Assembly (NCBI GenBank): GCA_905216025.1
Contig: CAJMSE010000028.1
Location: forward strand, 1 to 23,485
DNA from: an uncultured bacterium
Lineage (GTDB): Bacteria > Bacteroidota > Bacteroidia > Bacteroidales > Bacteroidaceae
Length of the DNA: 23,485 nucleotides
Direction: 5' to 3'
This document shows, in pieces, positions 21,422-23,485 of the stretch. Within the stretch, counting starts at the first letter, position 1. The number at the start of each line of letters is the position of its first letter. Position numbers and translations under genes: made by a program. Below the pieces are notes generated by a model, which was given only the letters and a program-made list of their open reading frames with translations, made no database searches and was not told where the DNA came from.

Positions 21422-23155
21422 TCACGCGTTCAGTTTTTCCAGCCACGTTTCCACTTCGGATACGCTTGGCTTTGCTACATCGAGCTTATACTTCTTTATA
21501 ACCTCGCCTATCTGCATTTGCAGTTTCTGCGGGTTTACCTCGCGCATGTCGCCAACCGTATTGTAGCCTGACTTCTGCAGTATGGGAATCAACTCTTCGG
21601 CTATGCCGAGAGCCGTATATTTTTCATTCGAATCACGTTGCGGTTTCTTTTCGGGTCTCATTTGCGGGAAGAACAGCACTTCCTGTATCGAAGACTGCCC
21701 GGTCATGAGCATTGCCAGCCTGTCGATACCTATACCTATTCCCGAAACCGGCGGCATTCCGTATTGCAGCGAACGCAGGAAATCCTGGTCGATGAACATG
21801 GCCTCGTCGTCGCCCTTTTCGCTCAGGCGCAACTGCTCCTTGAAGCGTTCTTCCTGGTCTATCGGGTCGTTAAGCTCGCTGTAAGCATTCGCAAGCTCCT
21901 TGCCGTTCACCATGAGTTCGAAACGCTCGGTAAGGTTGGGATTGTCGCGATGTTTCTTTGTTAGCGGGCTCATCTCGATAGGATAATCTATTATAAAGGT
22001 AGGCTGTATGTATGTGCCTTCGCAGAACTCTCCGAAAATCTCGTCTATCATCTTGCCCTTGCCGAAAGTCTCGTCCACGCTGTCGAGCTTCAGTTCCTTG
22101 CATATAGCCCTTATTTCGTCTTCTGTCTTGTCGGTAAGGTCGTAGCCTGTTTTCTCTTTAATCGAGTCGAGCATGGTGACACGTCGGTAAGGAGCCTTGA
22201 AGTCTATTTCCTTTCCGTCCACTACGACCTTGGTCGTACCGTTCACGTCAAGCGCAATCCTTTCCAGCAGTTTCTCGGTATAGCACATCATCCACTTGTA
22301 ATCCTTGTATGAAACATAGAGTTCCATGCAAGTAAACTCGGGATTATGGTTCTTGTCCATGCCTTCGTTACGGAAGTTCTTTGAAAATTCATAAACTCCC
22401 TCGAATCCGCCCACGATGAGCCGTTTGAGATAAAGCTCGCAGGCTATGCGCAGGTACAGGTCAATGTCCAGCGCGTTGTGGTGCGTTATGAACGGGCGGG
22501 CGCTCGCGCCGCCGGGGATAGGTTGCAGTATTGGTGTCTCGACCTCGGTATATCCGTCTGCGTCGAACTGTGCGCGCATGCTCTTGTATATCTGCGCACG
22601 TTTAAGGAATGTTTCCTTTATGCCAGAGTTAACCACAAGGTCAACATAACGCTGGCGGTAGCGCAGCTCAGGGTCGTCGAAACGGTCGTATTCCACGCCG
22701 TCTTTCATCTTAACTATCGGCAGCGGCTTAATGCTTTTCGAAAGGAGTTTCAGTTCATCGGCACGCACGGAAATCTCTCCCGTCTGCGTGCGGAACACTT
22801 CGCCTTTAACTCCCACAAAGTCGCCAATATCGAGCAACCGTTTGAAAACCACGTTATAAAGGTCCTTGTTTTCATCCGGGCAAATATTGTCGCGGGTTAC
22901 ATACACCTGAATCCTGCCTTTCGAGTCCTGAAGCTCGAAAAAGCTGGCCTTGCCCATCACGCGGCGGCTCATAAGCCGTCCTGCTATACTGACGTTGCGG
23001 GCGGGGGCATTGTCTTCAAAACTTTCTTTTATTTCAGTTGAAAAAGCATTCGTTGGAAATTCGGCTGCAGGATAAGGCTCTATGCCCATCTTGCGCAATT
23101 CCGCCAGGCTCTCGCGGCGGTTGAGCTCTTGCTCGCTGAGTTCTAAAACATTCAT
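21422..23155 (-). CDS. lysS: Lysyl-tRNA synthetase, class II
   Basis: 577 residues. It charges tRNA-Lys. An N-terminal OB-fold anticodon-binding domain (about 55-160; VSIAGRLMSRRVMGKASFFELQD) precedes the class II core: motif 1 around FDADGYTEVETPILQPIPGG, motif 2 FRNEGMDKNHNPEFTCMELY and motif 3 GIGIGIDRLAMLMTG. A C-terminal extension of about 70 residues (from about 505: ALGIAEELIPILQKSGYNTVGDMREVNP and so on) resembles a helix-hairpin-helix module and is longer than the 505-residue E. coli enzyme; such long forms are typical of Bacteroidales, from memory. All motifs look intact. Base composition is clearly lower in G+C than the core genes rsgA and frr on the left side of the window. Confidence 0.97.
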   Translation of the reverse strand: MNVLELSEQELNRRESLAELRKMGIEPYPAAEFPTNAFSTEIKESFEDNAPARNVSIAGRLMSRRVMGKASFFELQDSKGRIQVYVTRDNICPDENKDLYNVVFKRLLDIGDFVGVKGEVFRTQTGEISVRADELKLLSKSIKPLPIVKMKDGVEYDRFDDPELRYRQRYVDLVVNSGIKETFLKRAQIYKSMRAQFDADGYTEVETPILQPIPGGASARPFITHHNALDIDLYLRIACELYLKRLIVGGFEGVYEFSKNFRNEGMDKNHNPEFTCMELYVSYKDYKWMMCYTEKLLERIALDVNGTTKVVVDGKEIDFKAPYRRVTMLDSIKEKTGYDLTDKTEDEIRAICKELKLDSVDETFGKGKMIDEIFGEFCEGTYIQPTFIIDYPIEMSPLTKKHRDNPNLTERFELMVNGKELANAYSELNDPIDQEERFKEQLRLSEKGDDEAMFIDQDFLRSLQYGMPPVSGIGIGIDRLAMLMTGQSSIQEVLFFPQMRPEKKPQRDSNEKYTALGIAEELIPILQKSGYNTVGDMREVNPQKLQMQIGEVIKKYKLDVAKPSVSEVETWLEKLNA

Positions 23156-23180
23156 GTTTAAAAGCCTTGTAATTTGTATG

Positions 23181-23211
23181 CAAAAGTACTAATTCTTTCC
23201 GACATTCCCAA
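23181..23211 (-). promoter_or_regulatory. Promoter for lysS-gpsA
   Basis: On the minus strand TACTTTTG (23181-23188) fits TAnnTTTG, and TTG (23209-23211) lies 20 bp upstream. The leader to the lysS ATG at 23155 is about 20 nt. Confidence 0.7.
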
Positions 23212-23339
23212 CTCCTGCAGGGGCAACTCGCCCGCCGCATGCGAAAGAACATGCTTTTTGTGCTCGGAACTGTAATTTTCCATAATTCCCCGACGGGGTT
23301 CGTGCCTTGTTCGAAACGGGTGTAAGGAGCAAAGAAAAA

Positions 23340-23399
23340 TTATCTCTGAGATATTTTAAAATATGTCAGACATATTTTGAAATAGGTCAGACATATTTT
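23340..23399. repeat. Three 21-bp phased palindromic repeats near the right edge
   Basis: Units at 23340-23357, 23361-23378 and 23382-23399 repeat every 21 bp. Each contains an odd-centred palindrome: TATCTCTGAGATA, ATATGTCAGACATAT and the near-copy ATAGGTCAGACATAT, each followed by TTTT. A period of two helical turns suggests binding sites for a dimeric regulator on one DNA face. The site lies about 130-190 bp upstream of the lysS promoter; any gene to the right is outside the window. The rest of 23212-23485 shows no gene I can support. Confidence 0.65.
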
Positions 23400-23485
23400 T
23401 TGCGGCAGGCCTTAACCCTTCGAACGCACGAAGACAATTTTTTCATACCCGGAACAATAAATCATGCACCGACGATGTTACATGA

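Overview
The window is a piece of a Bacteroidota genome (order Bacteroidales; Prevotellaceae-like is my inference). The evidence is the recurring Bacteroidales promoter signature (TAnnTTTG at -7, often with TTG about 19-21 bp upstream), the near absence of Shine-Dalgarno sites, and products with Bacteroidales features such as a lysyl-tRNA synthetase of 577 residues with a C-terminal extension. I see no tRNA, rRNA, CRISPR array, transposase or phage gene.

Layout, left to right. A secreted GH78 alpha-L-rhamnosidase and mnmA lie on the minus strand. Divergently, on the plus strand, come an SPFH/stomatin-like membrane protein, a 63-residue Arc-like ribbon-helix-helix protein and a DUF1648 membrane protein. 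These end tail to tail (4-bp overlap) against rsgA, which lies downstream of frr on the minus strand. cysK follows on the plus strand. A repeat-rich gap then leads to an OmpR-type response regulator and its histidine kinase. Next is the most unusual locus: two tandem paralogous membrane sensors, each with a periplasmic substrate-binding (Venus flytrap) domain, a membrane segment, PAS-like region, HisKA and ATPase domain, tightly followed by an AraC-type regulator. The first sensor has tyrosine where the phospho-accepting histidine belongs and degraded ATP-binding boxes; the second is intact. An NhaD antiporter converges on this operon, and a rhamnulokinase gene diverges from nhaD.

At about 20,640-20,655 the rhamnulokinase gene stops being a rhamnulokinase and runs straight into the antisense strand of a truncated gpsA, followed by lysS. 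Both genes lose their 3' ends at the same point, and base composition falls there from about 58% to about 45-48% G+C in hand-counted lines. The right 2.8 kb therefore probably does not belong next to the left 20.6 kb: an assembly chimera is most likely, a rearrangement or transfer junction is the alternative.

Working together: GH78 and rhamnulokinase suggest use of rhamnose-containing glycans, but they are 17 kb apart. The flytrap-sensor pair plus AraC regulator looks like one operon from one strong promoter, and has no receiver-domain protein of its own; the nearest is the OmpR-type regulator encoded upstream. The intergenic regions hold several distinct short-period repeat families (9, 21 and 22 bp) and large inverted repeats.
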